Notes under the pieces: generated by a model
The model's database searches: none
The model's input: only the letters and a program-made list of their open reading frames with translations
What the model was told of the DNA's origin: nothing
Made by a program: the position numbers and the translations under genes
DNA from: Corynebacterium epidermidicanis
GTDB taxonomy: Bacteria > Actinomycetota > Actinomycetes > Mycobacteriales > Mycobacteriaceae
NCBI RefSeq assembly: GCF_001021025.1
Contig: NZ_CP011541.1
Coordinates: 434,001-498,000, forward strand
DNA length: 64,000 nt
Direction: 5' to 3'
Shown here: positions 11,101 through 18,225 of the stretch, piece by piece
Layout of the letters: each line of letters opens with the position of its first letter
Position numbering within the stretch: position 1 is the stretch's first letter

Positions 11101-11880
11101 GTAGTTTTGGCTAGCCGCAGCAACGGTTGGCAGCCAGTGCCCAAGCTCAAGCTGCTCCCAACCCGGATCGCGCGTGCTGAACTCGCTGCCGTTCCAGGAC
11201 TCAATTTCGCAATCGGAGGCAGGCAGCTATCAACCCTGGCCTGGGACCCAACTACCAGCAGCAATTTCCTGTGCGTGGGATCTCAGGGCAGCGGGAAATC
11301 CACCCTTTTGTCCACCCTTGGCGCAGCGATTTGCGAGCTGGATCAGGCCGAGGCCCGGCTAGTGGTCGTCGATACGCGCCGGGCCCACCTGGCCGAATTC
11401 GCGCCGGACATGGTCGCTGCCTACGCTGCTACCCCCAGCGACATCACCGCGACAATCGCGAGTACGGTGACTACGCTTCGTGACAGGCTACCCGGCCCGG
11501 AAATCACCCCGGAACAGCTCAAACAGCGGTCCTGGTGGCAGGGGCCAGAGCTCTACGTGCTTATCGACGACGCCGACTTGCTACCCGACGGCGCCTTGCA
11601 GCCTCTCAAAGATCTATTGCCTCACGCCCGGGATATTGGCTTGCATGTTGTGTTGGCACGGAAAGCCGGCGGAATTAACCGGGCAATGTTTGATCCGTTC
11701 ATGGCGGCGCTGCGGGATAGTTCGCCGTCTGTGCTGCTCATGGATGCTGATCGGGAGGAAGGCAAGATCTTCGGCATCAAACCGACACCGCTGCCGCCGG
11801 GGCGCGGGGTGTGGCAAGTACGTGGCGAGGTGGTCGGTACCTGCCACGTTGCCGTCGCCAGCGAAGAAGAGGAGCGGTGA
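8140..11880 (+). CDS. eccC: T7SS motor ATPase EccC (three FtsK/SpoIIIE domains)
   Basis: EccC is the ATPase that recognises and drives substrates. Two transmembrane helices (about residues 86-106 and 112-130) precede three FtsK-like domains. ATPase 1 has Walker A GATGSGKSELL and Walker B ALVIVLDEFSELL. ATPase 2 has GGPQTGKTTAL with LVVDGW. ATPase 3 has GSQGSGKSTLL with YVLIDDADLL. The gene encodes a single fused protein, as in ESX-2/3/4-like systems. The track frame opens at a TTG 12 bp earlier, but that codon overlaps the GGGGGAA ribosome binding site, so ATG 8140 is preferred (1246 residues). The stop overlaps the next ATG by one base. The third domain is the one known to bind the EsxB tail, which is lost in this strain's interrupted esxB. 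Confidence 0.96.
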   Translation: MSESRLADNSRAVEPVARLQVGEGATGDAADPPARSADSRAEMNPETYFSEFIQPRVSIGEREPAPPLPAGSIVCDKVPPMMRPQPLPLIRIIMPLVMVLMVGGMLALMLTSGDGQASPMMLMFPVMLVVSMMTMFGGGQTDDTDEIRRAYLRHLGAVREKALTAGKQQRAHELHKHPDPRHLWSVVGARRMWERAAVDPDALEVRIGVGTTALYTPVSVTDSGPPEDLDPVCAVTLRHTVRSVGAVAHMPVAVQLQAFRFVGLAGPFAMALGRSLVLQLAYHHGPETVGIKVIGDGCEWTKWLPHTRDPDSAAFRILVLSDVPTTGIEDYLDDPHWQCIIDIEARMHTELGMRALAEGLMLTAGEQLTVHTEGGLEDIGVPDLVDVGNALQCARAMSAYRRPDGAQSQRMDFLGLLGLPDLQAVPPEQLWSYRRGTRDRLRVPIGVNALGQPQMLDIKESAHGGVGPHGLCIGATGSGKSELLKTFVLALALTHSPEELNFVLVDFKGGATFLGLEDLPHTSAVITNLAEEASLVERMHDAISGEMNRRQELLRSAGNFANVTEYSAARASTNPELPPLPALVIVLDEFSELLGQHPDFADLFVAVGRLGRSLQMHLLLASQRLEEGRLRGLDSHLSYRIGLKTFSAAESRQVLGVTDAYQLPAQPGAGYIKSDHDDVTRFQGSYVSGALPVVAGGHIPSAKVELFRGWDALAPEAQTYYRDHDSHTVLSASVQLIVAAGRHSRMTAHQLWLPPLPDSVPLAGVADQVGLLQAAVGVIDRPFLQRQDPFILNFSGAGGHCALCGGPQTGKTTALRSVVLGLAATHSTEQVRFYVLDLSGTALAGLSAVPHVAGVAHKSEPEKVRRIVDEVLGLIAEPEERDTFLVVDGWQVVTSEFEDLADDFATIAAEGLAAKVHLLLATPRWTVVRPAIRDLIGTRIELRLGEPMDSLIDRKKQQKLPAAPGRGLTPEGEHMLMAHSTNQDVGHVVLASRSNGWQPVPKLKLLPTRIARAELAAVPGLNFAIGGRQLSTLAWDPTTSSNFLCVGSQGSGKSTLLSTLGAAICELDQAEARLVVVDTRRAHLAEFAPDMVAAYAATPSDITATIASTVTTLRDRLPGPEITPEQLKQRSWWQGPELYVLIDDADLLPDGALQPLKDLLPHARDIGLHVVLARKAGGINRAMFDPFMAALRDSSPSVLLMDADREEGKIFGIKPTPLPPGRGVWQVRGEVVGTCHVAVASEEEER

Positions 11881-12824
11881 TGGAGAAGATTACGATCACC
11901 GTGCTGGATACCGCCACGGTTTTTGATGGCCCTGAGCACATCTATCGGTACGACCTACCCGGTAGCGGGATCGTTTCGGGGTGGGCGCTGACTGCGGTAA
12001 GCGATCAGATCAAGACCATCGCTGGGGATCATTGGCCAGATATTGAGGTGGTGATCTCCGGGGAAGACCCCGCGGTAGAGATGCTGACGCGAACGCTACT
12101 GAACAAGGGACTGGCGGCCTATCCCGCGGAAGCGATCGCGCAGGCGGAAGCACCGGTAGAGATCACTCGGCCGACGAAAGGAAGAAATAGGACCAGAAGC
12201 TGGCGACCTTCCCTGTTTCATGCGGCTATTGCCGTGGTGATTATCAGCGTGATCGGAGTGAGTTGGTGGGGGTTGGAAGCGGAGTCGACCCCGCAGCAAA
12301 AGGCAACGAGTATGCCACAATCGCATGATGGCTTAGATAGCTCGCAGAAGTCTTTATCGGCAGTACCGGCGAAACCAGCGGAAAACCATGGCGCTGCTGG
12401 AGCTGCTGGGGCTGCTGGCAAAATTGTCGAGCATGATCGGATACGGGTTCAACTGCCGTCAGATTTCACCATGGCGCCTCGAGAAGACGGCAAATTGGTG
12501 GCGGTGGGGCGTGATCCGAACTTGCGGATCCTCATTGCGGTAGATCCGATCTATGGTGTGTCGCCGGAGGCGGTGCGACGTGAAGTGGAACTGATGGTTT
12601 CTCGGGATCCTGCCCTTTCTCCGTTGGCCAGCGAGAACTTGCGGGGTCAGACACAAACGATCGACTATCACGAAGACCCAGGAGATGGGTCGAACGTGCG
12701 CTGGGTCAGCTGGGTGGAGCAAGAACACCAGTTTTCCGTCGGTTGCCATTCTCGCTTCGAAATTACGGTGCCACACCGCGCGACCTGCCGAATGGCAGTG
12801 GATAGCGTTGGGCTCAAAAACTAA
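11880..12824 (+). CDS. T7SS-associated membrane protein (Rv3446c/TIGR03931-like)
   Basis: A 314-residue protein with a cytoplasmic N-terminal part of about 115 residues, one transmembrane helix (ALFHAAIAVVIISVIGVSWWG region, roughly residues 118-138), a low-complexity linker (GAAGAAGAAGK) and an extracytoplasmic domain ending CRMAVDSVGLKN. The conserved end with W.SWVEQ..QFSVGCH and two cysteines matches the T7SS-associated family found between eccC and esxB in ESX-4-like loci. The ATG shares a base with the eccC stop (TGATG), showing an operon. Its biochemical role is not known. Confidence 0.78.
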   Translation: MEKITITVLDTATVFDGPEHIYRYDLPGSGIVSGWALTAVSDQIKTIAGDHWPDIEVVISGEDPAVEMLTRTLLNKGLAAYPAEAIAQAEAPVEITRPTKGRNRTRSWRPSLFHAAIAVVIISVIGVSWWGLEAESTPQQKATSMPQSHDGLDSSQKSLSAVPAKPAENHGAAGAAGAAGKIVEHDRIRVQLPSDFTMAPREDGKLVAVGRDPNLRILIAVDPIYGVSPEAVRREVELMVSRDPALSPLASENLRGQTQTIDYHEDPGDGSNVRWVSWVEQEHQFSVGCHSRFEITVPHRATCRMAVDSVGLKN

Positions 12825-13034
12825 TTTTGAGTTTGAGGGATCGTTTTGGGCGTGAGGAAAGTCTAAACATAATGAGGGGCAAAAATTCATCATTGAATGG
12901 CCGCTCATTTTCCAGTGCAGGATTGGCTCGGGTGTGTTGCATGCAGGGGTGGGGGAGCGATGCCGCTGCCAACCGCAGTCCTAGCCGTCCAATGCTTAAC
13001 ACTTACTTATTCGTTCGAGGAGGGGCGAACTTTC

Positions 13035-13298
13035 ATGACTCAACTTTTCCGCACAGAAGCCGACGTGATGCTGGCAACCGCCGGCCAAGTAGACAACACG
13101 AACAACGAAGTCCAGGGGGAACTGACTCGCCTGCGCGGCATTGTCGACGGCGTACGAGACACCTGGGCTGGTAGTGCCCAGGTTTCCTTCGACAACTTGA
13201 TGAACCGCTGGAACACCTCCGCGCGTGAGCTTCAAGAAGCACTGAACTCGATCAGCGACAACATTCGCAGCAACGCTAAATGTCAAGACAGGGTGTAA
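13035..13298 (+). pseudogene. esxB: esxB (WXG100 substrate), 3' end replaced by element sequence
   Basis: A WXG100 protein: helix, turn with WAGSAQ (the WXG motif), helix. A GAGGAGG ribosome binding site precedes ATG 13035. The first 82 codons are chromosomal; the last five (CQDRV) and the stop come from the integrated element. Joining base 13280 to base 24323 continues the frame to TAA at 24392-24394 and gives a 105-residue protein. The lost part carries FDSME, which fits the Y/FxxxD/E export signal known from EsxB/CFP-10 tails. I infer that the truncated 87-residue product cannot be exported normally, though it may still be made. Confidence 0.9.
13272..13280. other. attL core (AACGCTAAA)
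   Basis: The nine bases AACGCTAAA are shared with 24314-24322 at the other end of the element. On the element side, GGGTGTAA at 13291-13298 is the inverted partner of TTACACCC at 24289-24296. These flank the core in the reconstructed circular element and look like an integrase binding dyad. Confidence 0.85.
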
Positions 13299-13307
13299 TA
13301 TGGGGTT

Positions 13308-14687
13308 ATGGGTTGGGCGATCTACTGCAGAATCTCGAAAGACCAAAAAGGTGAAGGTCACGGCGTCGACAGGCAGGAAAACGACTGTCGAAAATTCGCG
13401 TCCCTACATAACCTCGAAGTTGTCGACGTCTACACCGACAACGACATTTCCGCGTTTTCAGGCGCCACCCGCCCCGCATATGAGCAGATGATGCAAGCCG
13501 CGAAAGACGGTCAACTCGAGGGCATAATATGCTGGCACATTGATCGCCTTTACCGACGCTCCGTCGACCTTGAAAACCTCGTGGAGATCGTCGAAACAAC
13601 CGGCGTTGAAGTAAGAACCGTCAAGGCCGGAGACCTCGACCTCAACACAGCCACAGGCCGCATGATGGCCCGCATGGTCGCAACGATCGCCAACTACGAA
13701 GTAGACCACATGACCGAACGGCTCAAGGCGTCGGAGGAACAACGAGCCATGCAAGGCAAGTGGCGAGGTGGTTACGTCCCCCACGGGTACCGAAACATCA
13801 AAGGGGAGGGGCGCCTCGAGATCAACGAGAATGAAGCGCAATGGCTCCGCAGGGCCACGGATCTACTGCTCGAAGGCCACTCGCTCCGCTCCGTCGTGAA
13901 GTCCCTGAACGCTGAAGGATCACTGACAAACCACGGCAACCAATGGCGAAGCGTCACACTACGCAACGCCCTGCTCAACCCAACAATCGCCGGATTCTCC
14001 ACCCATAAGAAGAAGATCGTCGGCAAGGCTCAATGGCCCGCGATCCTCGAGGAAAACAAGTGGCACCAAATCCGCGCCCTGCTCACAGATCCAGCACGTC
14101 GAACACAACAGGGCACGGACCGAAAATGGCAAGGCGCCGGGGTCTACAGGTGCGGAAAATGCGGGGGAAAACTCTACTCAATGGGCGCCTACGGCGGCAA
14201 ACGATCCTACATGTGCCGCGAATGTGGAGGCGTTCACAGATCACAACAGCCACTCGATGCCCTCGTTGACCGCGTGGTTATTGGCTATTTGTCGAAGCCG
14301 GAGAATCAAATCACGCTGGCGTCTAAAGCGGATCCGAAAGGGCCCGATCTCCCAAAGTTGAAGAACGAGCGCCTGCAGCTACTCTCTCGCAAGACGTCAT
14401 TGGGGGAATTGTTTGGCGCCGGGGTTATCGACCGTTCACAACTCGTGGCAGGCACCCGCGAAGTCGAGGATGCACTCAAGAAACTTGACCGGAAGATCAG
14501 CGACATTTCAGCCACGCACCCCGGACTCGCGCTCGTGCTCAACTCCGATGACGTAGCAGCGGCGTGGGGTGGGCTGTCTGCCGATAATCGCGCCGAAGTG
14601 ATCGACATGCTCATGACGGTGACGGTCATGCCCGGTAAGCGCGGCCCAAAATTTGACCCCGAACTAATCAAGATCGAATGGAAGTAA
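13308..14687 (+). CDS. int: Large serine recombinase (integrase)
   Basis: A 459-residue large serine integrase that would insert and, with a directionality factor, excise the element. The catalytic domain begins AIYCRISKDQ, with the nucleophilic Ser in RIS, and continues with VDRQ, DNDISAF, GRMMARMVATIANYE. A recombinase domain (HGYR...GRLEINENEAQWLRR) and a zinc ribbon (YRCGKCGGKLYS, then YMCRECGG) follow, then a coiled-coil-like stretch (LKNERLQLLSRKTSLGELF). The gene starts 28 bp after the core, the normal place next to attL. No strong ribosome binding site is visible, so translation may depend on read-through coupling with the esxB stop 9 bp upstream. Confidence 0.95.
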   Translation: MGWAIYCRISKDQKGEGHGVDRQENDCRKFASLHNLEVVDVYTDNDISAFSGATRPAYEQMMQAAKDGQLEGIICWHIDRLYRRSVDLENLVEIVETTGVEVRTVKAGDLDLNTATGRMMARMVATIANYEVDHMTERLKASEEQRAMQGKWRGGYVPHGYRNIKGEGRLEINENEAQWLRRATDLLLEGHSLRSVVKSLNAEGSLTNHGNQWRSVTLRNALLNPTIAGFSTHKKKIVGKAQWPAILEENKWHQIRALLTDPARRTQQGTDRKWQGAGVYRCGKCGGKLYSMGAYGGKRSYMCRECGGVHRSQQPLDALVDRVVIGYLSKPENQITLASKADPKGPDLPKLKNERLQLLSRKTSLGELFGAGVIDRSQLVAGTREVEDALKKLDRKISDISATHPGLALVLNSDDVAAAWGGLSADNRAEVIDMLMTVTVMPGKRGPKFDPELIKIEWK

Positions 14688-14690
14688 ATC

Positions 14691-15311
14691 ATGTACGAAA
14701 ACATGTCAGACGATGAACTCATGGAACACTTCAAAGCATTTTCAAAGCAGCAACCAGAGCCGACTAGTCTGCCGAAAAGTAAATGGCTGGCGCGTCGAAA
14801 ACGATCGCTCCGGCGTTTCAGTGATCCGACGACTATCCAGATTGTTTGCAGTCACAAGAGCGGCACACTTTCCAATAAACGGCCGGCAACACTTGGTGAA
14901 GCGATTATAGAAATGGACACCAGCCGCGCCTCGCATATCGCCCTTGACTGGAACCCCGTCCGGGGCAACATGAACAACCGCATGAACCGCAAAGGCCATT
15001 ACAACCCGGTAGCCATTGATGAGGCCGTGCCGCCCCCGTCTCCGGAGGAATTACGCCGCAGGGGAATCGATGAGGATCACTTAGAATATCACGATGCGGA
15101 AGGGCTTGAGCGCCTCGGAACTAAGGGCATGTCCAGGGTACGCCGAAATGCGATTACTAATTACTACGCTGACCAGCTAATTTGTCCACGATGCACTATG
15201 CATGTAAGCCGCAATGATGAAGTGCTCAAACAGATCTTGAGGGGCATTGCAGATGCCGGTATGACGAAACTGGATATCCAATACATCGATTTCTACGCTA
15301 AGATGCTATAA
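14691..15311 (+). CDS. Element protein of unknown function, 206 residues
   Basis: The ATG lies 3 bp after the integrase stop, so it is co-transcribed. The product begins with an acidic stretch and a basic patch (WLARRKRSLRRF). Its C-terminal third contains a CPRC pair (QLICPRCTMHV) that could bind metal. I recognise no family. Its position directly after the integrase would suit an accessory factor such as a directionality or control protein, but that is only positional reasoning. Confidence 0.6.
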   Translation: MYENMSDDELMEHFKAFSKQQPEPTSLPKSKWLARRKRSLRRFSDPTTIQIVCSHKSGTLSNKRPATLGEAIIEMDTSRASHIALDWNPVRGNMNNRMNRKGHYNPVAIDEAVPPPSPEELRRRGIDEDHLEYHDAEGLERLGTKGMSRVRRNAITNYYADQLICPRCTMHVSRNDEVLKQILRGIADAGMTKLDIQYIDFYAKML

Positions 15312-15393
15312 TGACCACAGAATAGCCCTGGACGGTAGCAGGGCCCCAACTAGATTGGGTGAACGTCTACCGCGTACCAGGTGGCACAAAAGG

Positions 15394-15423
15394 CCCCTTA
15401 GATTTTCATGTCTAAGGGGTTTT
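15394..15423 (+). terminator. Rho-independent terminator in the element
   Basis: CCCCTTAGA (15394-15402), an 8-nt loop, TCTAAGGGG (15411-15419), then TTTT. It ends the integrase unit, and the following small gene starts just after it. The 80 bases before it are also G/C-rich and foldable. Confidence 0.8.
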
Positions 15424-15425
15424 AT

Positions 15426-15557
15426 ATGTCGCAACAGCCAGAACAGTTTGGCGACTACATTAAGCGCGTCCTAGCAGACGCCCCGCCACTCACCGAAGAA
15501 AAACGTGAGTACATCACCCGCATCTTCCAAACCGCGAAAAGCGGTGATGTCAAGTGA
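15426..15557 (+). CDS. Small element protein, 43 residues
   Basis: ATG 15426 to TGA 15557 encodes a 43-residue peptide beginning MSQQPEQFGDYIKRVL and ending TAKSGDVK. The stop overlaps the GTG of the primase gene (GTGA), a sign of real coupled translation. Similar tiny genes precede primases in actinophages, but I cannot assign a role. Its start directly follows the terminator stem, so its ribosome binding site would be the GGGG at the stem's 3' end. Confidence 0.55.
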   Translation: MSQQPEQFGDYIKRVLADAPPLTEEKREYITRIFQTAKSGDVK

Positions 15558-16372
15558 CCAACCTGCCTATCAACAACTCCGAAATGTGCATGTGGGCTGT
15601 TGAGCTCGCTAGTCAAGGTTTCGAGGTATTCCCACTCCACCCACGCGGCACAATCGGCCACGACGGGGAGCCGAAGGAAAAAACCCCAATCTATTTCGGT
15701 GGCCACAACAACGCATCCTCAAGCTGTGACTTGGCACAGGAAATCTGGACAGATCACCCCAACGCCAACATCGGGATCCGCGTCCCCGAAGGGCACTGCG
15801 TTATTGACATTGACCCGCGGCACGGCGGTTTCGAGACGTTCAGCCAAATACTCGGAGACAACCCATTTCCCGAAACCCTCACCACTCTCACAGGCTCCGA
15901 AGGCCTGCACCTGTGGTTTAATCTCCCCGATGATCGCTCAACCCGCGGAAACAACGCGGCGCCCGGCATCGACATTAAGACCCGAACTGGCTATGTCGTT
16001 GCTCCTGGCTCCTGGCATCCGAACGGCAACCGTTACCAGTGGGAGCGGTTCATGGAAGTTGCAATGCTTCCTGACTACCTTGAGGATCTTGTCTATAAGC
16101 CACGGCGCCCACGCGGGCACTTCCGCCGGGAAACCTCATGGACATGGGGCGACCGCAACGCTGACGGCCTCATCCGCTGCGTAGCCGAAGCACCCGACGG
16201 CAACCGGAACAACATCCTATTTTGGGCTGCCTGCGTAGCCTACGAGGACGGGCTCCGGATCCTTTACCAGCTCGAGGACGCCGCGCTAAGCGCGGGTCTC
16301 GAGTTGTACGAGATCGAGCGCACAATTAACAGCGCCGCCCGAAAGATCATGGGTGCGCAATGGAACCACTAA
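15554..16372 (+). CDS. Bifunctional DNA primase/polymerase (prim-pol)
   Basis: A 272-residue protein with an archaeo-eukaryotic-primase-like prim-pol domain. The features are LASQGFEVFPLHPRG at the start, the metal-binding pair in CVIDIDPRHGG, the SEGLHLWF histidine motif, and GIDIKTRTGYVVAPGS. The GTG start overlaps the preceding stop. It likely primes replication of the element together with the ATPase that overlaps its 3' end by 13 bp. Autonomous replication is usual for satellites and prophages, and here would not depend on the host primase. Confidence 0.9.
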   Translation: MTNLPINNSEMCMWAVELASQGFEVFPLHPRGTIGHDGEPKEKTPIYFGGHNNASSSCDLAQEIWTDHPNANIGIRVPEGHCVIDIDPRHGGFETFSQILGDNPFPETLTTLTGSEGLHLWFNLPDDRSTRGNNAAPGIDIKTRTGYVVAPGSWHPNGNRYQWERFMEVAMLPDYLEDLVYKPRRPRGHFRRETSWTWGDRNADGLIRCVAEAPDGNRNNILFWAACVAYEDGLRILYQLEDAALSAGLELYEIERTINSAARKIMGAQWNH

Positions 16373-17352
16373 TCAAACCACACAAGCCGGCTAAATACGT
16401 CGACCCCGAAGCACCGGAACTCCCCGCCTTCCACATCCTCACCCGCGAAGAAATCGACGCCATCCCCGACCTCGAGCCACTCATCAAGGGGGTTATCGAC
16501 CAGGGGACCGTCGCCATGCTCGCGGCACAACCAGCGGCCGGTAAAACATTCCTCGCGCTCGACTGGGCGTGCTGCTACGCCACAGGCAAACGCTGGCAAG
16601 GCCACGACACCGAGGCAACCGGCAACGTCCTATACATCGCAGCGGAAGGCGCCCGCGGTATTAAGCAACGCCTCAACGCATGGGAGCAAGCATGGAAAAC
16701 CACCGTGCCCGCTGCCGCGTTCCACCTCATCGACAAACCCGTCAACCTCGGATCCATTCTCCAGGTGGAGCGACTCATCGGCCAGATCGAAGCAGGGGAG
16801 TATGGGCTCGTAGTAGTCGACACCGTAGCCCGCTGCTCCCTCGGCCTCGAGGAAAACAGCGCAACCGACATGGGCAAAGTAGTCGACTCCCTCTATAGGA
16901 TCCGCGAAGCGATGGGAGATCACGGCACAGTGCTCGCAGTCCACCACACCGGCAAAAGCGGCGAAGTACGCGGATCCTCCGCGCTACTCGGAGGTGTGGA
17001 CCAACTCATGAAACTCGAGCGCAGCGGCGGCGGGCTCATATTGCAGGACGAAAAGCGGAAGGACGGGCGCGGACTCGCACCAATTGGGCTACGCCTGTCG
17101 GAATCCCACGGTTCCATGATCATCGAAAGTGACGCCCCGGAGTTCAGGGAAGCTGACCACACACTACTGATCGAGATGGCCGCGATCCGCAACGCGCTAC
17201 CGCTGACCCTGCCACAGCTCAAGGCAGCGGTCGACATGCACGACCGCGACGTCTACCGTCAATTGTCCTACTGGATCGACCAAGGGCGTGTGACCAGCAC
17301 CAATGAGAAGAACCCCCGATACAACTTGGTTGAAGAACAGGGGTTCATCTGA
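16360..17352 (+). CDS. RepA/RecA-like AAA ATPase, replicative helicase candidate
   Basis: A 330-residue AAA_25-type protein with Walker A QPAAGKTFLALDWA, Walker B YGLVVVDTVAR, and the segment VLAVHHTGKSGEVRGSSALLGGVD that is typical of RepA-like hexameric helicases. A C-terminal winged-helix-like part (LPQLKAAVDMHDRDVYRQL) follows. It overlaps the prim-pol gene and presumably forms the replication pair with it. Confidence 0.88.
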   Translation: MEPLIKPHKPAKYVDPEAPELPAFHILTREEIDAIPDLEPLIKGVIDQGTVAMLAAQPAAGKTFLALDWACCYATGKRWQGHDTEATGNVLYIAAEGARGIKQRLNAWEQAWKTTVPAAAFHLIDKPVNLGSILQVERLIGQIEAGEYGLVVVDTVARCSLGLEENSATDMGKVVDSLYRIREAMGDHGTVLAVHHTGKSGEVRGSSALLGGVDQLMKLERSGGGLILQDEKRKDGRGLAPIGLRLSESHGSMIIESDAPEFREADHTLLIEMAAIRNALPLTLPQLKAAVDMHDRDVYRQLSYWIDQGRVTSTNEKNPRYNLVEEQGFI

Positions 17353-17477
17353 TGGAGGGCATAGTACGACCGTCTTGCCACTCGGCTCTGCGTCGCAAGG
17401 CCCTACGGCCGCTAGCGAGCGCTCGAGCAAGAGCCTATCATACGCCACCAAATCCTACCTACTTTAAGGGGTAAAAC

Positions 17478-17684
17478 ATGCAACGCATAGAAGCAGCAAT
17501 ACCACTACCAGAAGTAGCGGTAAAACGATCGAAGCGCAAAGGCCCACACGTCCGAATCAGGATCGACAAAACCTGGTACCGACTCACCACGGCCGAAGCC
17601 TACACACTGGCAAACCGCCTCGTCGACGCCGCCGAAGAAGTCCAACACCGAAACGCCACAAAACTCGGGAAAGAATCATGCTAG
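17478..17684 (+). CDS. Small basic element protein, 68 residues
   Basis: ATG 17478 is preceded by AAGGGGT. The product is basic at the start (VKRSKRKGPHVRIRI) and has a helical second half (TAEAYTLANRLVDAAEEV). It overlaps the HNH gene by 7 bp. I recognise no family; a small nucleic-acid-binding role is possible. The 125 bp before it (17353-17477) hold only a short AGCGAGCGCTCG palindrome-like stretch. Confidence 0.55.
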   Translation: MQRIEAAIPLPEVAVKRSKRKGPHVRIRIDKTWYRLTTAEAYTLANRLVDAAEEVQHRNATKLGKESC

Positions 17685-18061
17685 CCAACCCATGCCTATC
17701 CTGCGGCCAACCCACCCGCCACGGCTCCCGCTGCAACCAGTGCGCGAAGCAAGTAGCACGGATCAAAGACCGTGGCCGAAAGAAAACCAAGGCCACCACA
17801 GCGGCGGAGCGTGGCTATGACACGCGCTGGCGCCGACTATCAGAAAAGGCCCGAAAGCTCCAGCCGTTCTGCACAGACTGCGGAACCAGCGAAGATCTCC
17901 AATGTGACCACACACCCGAAGCGTGGGAACGTCACAACCGTGGGCTACCGATCCGGCTACAGGACATTGATGTTGTGTGTGGCCCCTGTAATCGACGCCG
18001 TGGCGCAGCTCGAGGCAAAGACGTTAAACGGCGATCTAAGGAGTTGAAACCCAACCAATGA
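17678..18061 (+). CDS. HNH endonuclease
   Basis: A 127-residue HNH nuclease with an N-terminal zinc knuckle (CLSCG, CNQC) and an HNH core: FCTDCG, LQCDHTPEAW, then VVCGPCNRRRG. HNH proteins next to the large terminase are known to help cos cleavage and genome packaging in HK97-like phages, which fits this position. It overlaps the small gene upstream, and its stop overlaps the ATG of a tiny downstream frame. Confidence 0.9.
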   Translation: MLANPCLSCGQPTRHGSRCNQCAKQVARIKDRGRKKTKATTAAERGYDTRWRRLSEKARKLQPFCTDCGTSEDLQCDHTPEAWERHNRGLPIRLQDIDVVCGPCNRRRGAARGKDVKRRSKELKPNQ

Positions 18062-18192
18062 TCGAGAGCGTGGCTAGGGCGGGAAAGGCTGCGAAACGGG
18101 CAGCTAGGCAGTGGGGGGAGGCCCCTACGAGGGTTCATGAGCTACACCCCCCGCGGCCCGGCTCCCTGTCCGTATTAATTGGTAGTTTATGA
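18058..18192 (+). CDS. Possible 44-residue peptide between HNH and terminase
   Basis: ATG 18058 overlaps the HNH stop (ATGA) and the frame runs to TGA 18192. The product begins with a basic helix-like stretch (VARAGKAAKRAARQWGEAP). This is where a small terminase subunit gene would be expected, but the peptide is far too short and I see no helix-turn-helix. It could be a remnant or a chance frame. Confidence 0.35.
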   Translation: MIESVARAGKAAKRAARQWGEAPTRVHELHPPRPGSLSVLIGSL

Positions 18193-18225
18193 TGATTGGT
18201 AAGTGTAAATGATGGGTGGTGACCA

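Noticed and set aside
18058..18192. Small terminase subunit
   Set aside because: Only 44 residues and no helix-turn-helix; kept as a low-confidence peptide.
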